Positions 6,526 through 7,442 of a stretch of DNA of 7,442 nucleotides are shown here, piece after piece. Positions within the stretch are counted from its first letter, which is position 1. Every line of letters begins with the position of its first letter. The notes beneath the pieces were generated by a model. That model saw only the letters and a program-made list of their open reading frames with translations. It ran no database searches and was not told where the DNA came from. Position numbers and translations under genes: made by a program. The DNA lies in contig JAILRX010000030.1 in NCBI GenBank assembly GCA_024697985.1, positions 1 to 7,442 on the forward strand, written 5' to 3'. Source of the stretch: Treponemataceae bacterium (lineage in GTDB: Bacteria > Spirochaetota > Spirochaetia > Treponematales > Treponemataceae).

Positions 6526-6554
6526 TTTGTATATTTCCCCCAGAAATATACAAA
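6526..6554. repeat. Inverted repeat 1 in the tetR leader (12-bp arms, 5-nt loop)
   Basis: TTTGTATATTTC (6526-6537) and GAAATATACAAA (6543-6554) are perfect reverse complements around the loop CCCCA. In RNA the stem could gain a G-U and a C-G pair outward (6524-6525 with 6555-6556). It may be an RNA hairpin in the leader or a second protein-binding site; the symmetric GTATAT/ATATAC arms suit either. No T-run follows, so it is not a terminator by itself. Confidence 0.7.
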
Positions 6555-6582
6555 TGCACTCCTTACGCCAAAAAGCACGAAC

Positions 6583-6631
6583 GGTTTTATGCAGTCTTTT
6601 CAATTTGTGGCTGCATAAAACCAAATTTTTT
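6583..6631 (+). terminator. Inverted repeat 2 plus T-run: possible attenuator before tetR
   Basis: GGTTTTATGCAG (6583-6594) and CTGCATAAAACC (6611-6622) pair perfectly over 12 bp around a 16-nt loop; AAA and then six T residues (6626-6631) follow. This resembles an intrinsic terminator on the + strand, weakened by the 3-nt spacer and a stem of modest GC content. It lies only 10 nt upstream of the tetR Shine-Dalgarno, so it could attenuate tetR and kinase transcription, or end stray read-through. Alternatively it is purely a protein-binding palindrome. Confidence 0.5.
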
Positions 6632-6640
6632 GTGGAATTG

Positions 6641-6645
6641 AGGAG
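6641..6645 (+). promoter_or_regulatory. Strong Shine-Dalgarno pointing at an ATT start codon
   Basis: AGGAG, preceded by TTG, is the best ribosome-binding match near the tetR N-terminus. Seven nt downstream, in frame, is ATT at 6653-6655. The canonical candidates TTG 6638, GTG 6632, ATG 6554 and TTG 6527 are all upstream of this site and none has a properly spaced one of its own. Confidence 0.6.
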
Positions 6646-6652
6646 ATCCAAA

Positions 6653-7279
6653 ATTTACAAGAAACTTTCGGACGAGAAATTAGAAAACCTCATCAACGCT
6701 GGAATAAGGGAATTCGCTGATAAGGGACTTACAGGCGCAAGCCTCAATAAAATTGCAAAAGAAGCCGGCCTGAGTGTCGGTGTTATCTATAAATATTACG
6801 AAGACAAAAATTCGTTATTTTTAGCCTGCGTACATTTCGGAATGGAAGCCCTTTCTGAACTGCTCAGTCAGGTCATCTCGCACGAAGATGATTTTGAGCT
6901 TTGTGTAAAGCAGGTCGTAAACACGGTGATTCAGACATCAATTGACGGTTCTGAAATCAACCGTATGTACAACACGATTTCATCGAGGGAAGCAAACATC
7001 TTTGCAAAGGAACTCGCAAACGAAATCGAAGGCGTTTCGGCAAAAGTTTATACGGAACTTTTCCAAAAGGCCCAGAGTGAAGGAAAGTGGACGAAGGATG
7101 CAGATCCGGCCTATTTTGCATTCTTTTTCGATAGCATCCTGATGATGGTTCAGTTCTCATACGGCTGCGACTATTACCGGGAACGAGTTAAGCTTTATTG
7201 CGGAGAACAGGTGTTCGAAGACAATGAAAAAATGGCCGAACAGTTGACAAAGTTTTTGTTGAACGCAATGCGAATTTAA
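6653..7279 (+). CDS. TetR-family transcriptional regulator (apparent ATT start)
   Basis: From ATT 6653 the product is 208 residues, a normal TetR length. Residues about 6-51 are the TetR_N DNA-binding domain: an amphipathic helix (SDEKLENLINAGIREFADKG) followed by the helix-turn-helix ASLNKIAKEAGLSVGVIYKYYEDK, with the canonical G-x-Y-x-Y-x-x-K ending. The rest is an all-helical ligand-binding and dimerisation domain with aromatic-rich helices (AYFAFFFDSILMMVQFSYG) and no family-specific ligand signature that I recognise. The start was chosen from the AGGAG 7 nt upstream and because translation from farther upstream would run through two palindromes and yield unconserved-looking sequence. TTG 6638 (213 residues) is the main alternative. 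The palindromes ahead of it suggest autoregulation. An FGGY kinase starts 14 nt downstream and is probably its target. Family call firm; start uncertain; effector unknown. Confidence 0.88.
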   Translation: MYKKLSDEKLENLINAGIREFADKGLTGASLNKIAKEAGLSVGVIYKYYEDKNSLFLACVHFGMEALSELLSQVISHEDDFELCVKQVVNTVIQTSIDGSEINRMYNTISSREANIFAKELANEIEGVSAKVYTELFQKAQSEGKWTKDADPAYFAFFFDSILMMVQFSYGCDYYRERVKLYCGEQVFEDNEKMAEQLTKFLLNAMRI

Positions 7280-7293
7280 AGGGTGGAAACAAA

Positions 7294-7442
7294 ATGGACT
7301 ATGCAATCGCCTACGACATTGGAACGACTGGCGTTAAGACCTGTCTTTTCTCGATTGATAAGGAAGTAAAACTTGTCGCAGGAACCTACGGTTCTTACAA
7401 TCTTTATATTTTGGATAATGGAGGAGCCGAGCAGGATTGCAA
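7294..7442 (+). CDS. FGGY-family carbohydrate kinase, N-terminus (3'-truncated by window edge)
   Basis: Forty-nine codons are visible before the window ends. The start MDYAIAYDIGTTGVKTCLF contains the phosphate-1 motif (DIGTTGVK, residues 8-15) of the ASKHA sugar kinases, and NGGAEQD (42-48) is the typical N-terminal element of FGGY enzymes such as xylulokinase and glycerol kinase. These cytoplasmic enzymes phosphorylate a sugar or polyol using ATP. ATG 7294 is supported by GGGTGG at 7281-7286 with a 7-nt spacer. It lies 14 nt after tetR, so the two are almost certainly co-transcribed. The substrate cannot be told from this fragment. Confidence 0.88.
   Translation, partial: MDYAIAYDIGTTGVKTCLFSIDKEVKLVAGTYGSYNLYILDNGGAEQDC

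Larger units (their letters stand above)
6343..6652. other. 310-bp AT-rich intergenic region packed with palindromes
   Basis: This is the only stretch over 300 bases without a convincing gene. From left to right it holds GCGCC (6351-6355) and GGCGC (6379-6383), which could pair across 23 nt as a poor terminator; the A/T palindrome at 6404-6421; a promoter-like segment; the operator-like palindrome at 6454-6477; and two inverted repeats at 6526-6554 and 6583-6622 with a following T-run. The TCAGCATA/TATGCTGA pair (6433-6440, 6489-6496) brackets the operator. A 42-codon frame from ATG 6490 to TAA 6618 lacks a ribosome-binding site. No clear strong terminator for the upstream operon is seen. Confidence 0.7.

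Noticed and set aside
6490..6618. 42-codon frame from ATG 6490 that ends inside the 3' arm of inverted repeat 2, considered as a leader peptide.
   Set aside because: There is no Shine-Dalgarno upstream, no run of a regulatory amino acid, and its overlap with both palindromes explains the lack of gene-like features.
6527..6652. N-terminal extension of the TetR protein from TTG 6527 or ATG 6554.
   Set aside because: No ribosome-binding site precedes either codon, the translation crosses both inverted repeats and does not resemble a TetR N-terminus, and a strong Shine-Dalgarno lies much nearer the conserved domain.

Overview
The window looks like chromosomal DNA from a host-associated spirochaete, most likely a Treponema of the gut or rumen type. 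This rests on protein flavour and gene content: a methionyl-tRNA synthetase with a fused C-terminal tRNA-binding domain, a FemAB-type peptidoglycan enzyme, and a GldA/GldF-GldG-like ABC system followed by a DUF4340-like protein. Base composition is moderate to low in GC. No database search was possible, so the genus is an inference. All genes lie on the + strand.

Bases 1-6342 form one tightly packed block: the 3' end of metG, a FemAB-family aminoacyltransferase, ribonuclease Z (rnz), an ABC ATPase, an ABC-2 permease fused to a GldG-like extracytoplasmic domain, and a DUF4340-like membrane-anchored protein. Gaps are 8, 1 and 17 nt and the last two junctions are 4-bp ATGA overlaps, so the block is probably one transcription unit or a few nested ones. 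The last three genes look like one ATP-driven membrane complex whose substrate and role are unknown. All three carry short repeats: a 15-bp tandem duplication inside the ATPase, a 13-bp ribosome-binding-site-bearing duplication at the ATPase/permease junction, and an array of nine TGACA/TGTCA words in the DUF4340-like gene.

Bases 6343-6652 are the only sizeable non-coding stretch and are unusually structured: an 18-bp A/T palindrome, a promoter-like segment, a TetR-type operator palindrome, and two perfect 12-bp-arm inverted repeats. The second of these is followed by six T residues and sits just before a strong Shine-Dalgarno sequence. The TetR-family regulator that follows has no ATG/GTG/TTG at the right distance from that sequence; the codon at the ideal distance is ATT. 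After 14 nt an FGGY-family sugar kinase begins and runs off the right edge. The regulator probably controls itself and the kinase operon through the leader palindromes.

No tRNA, rRNA, CRISPR array, transposase or phage gene was seen. The best candidates for something undescribed are the palindrome-packed leader with its apparent ATT start, and the repeat-riddled ABC/GldG/DUF4340 module.
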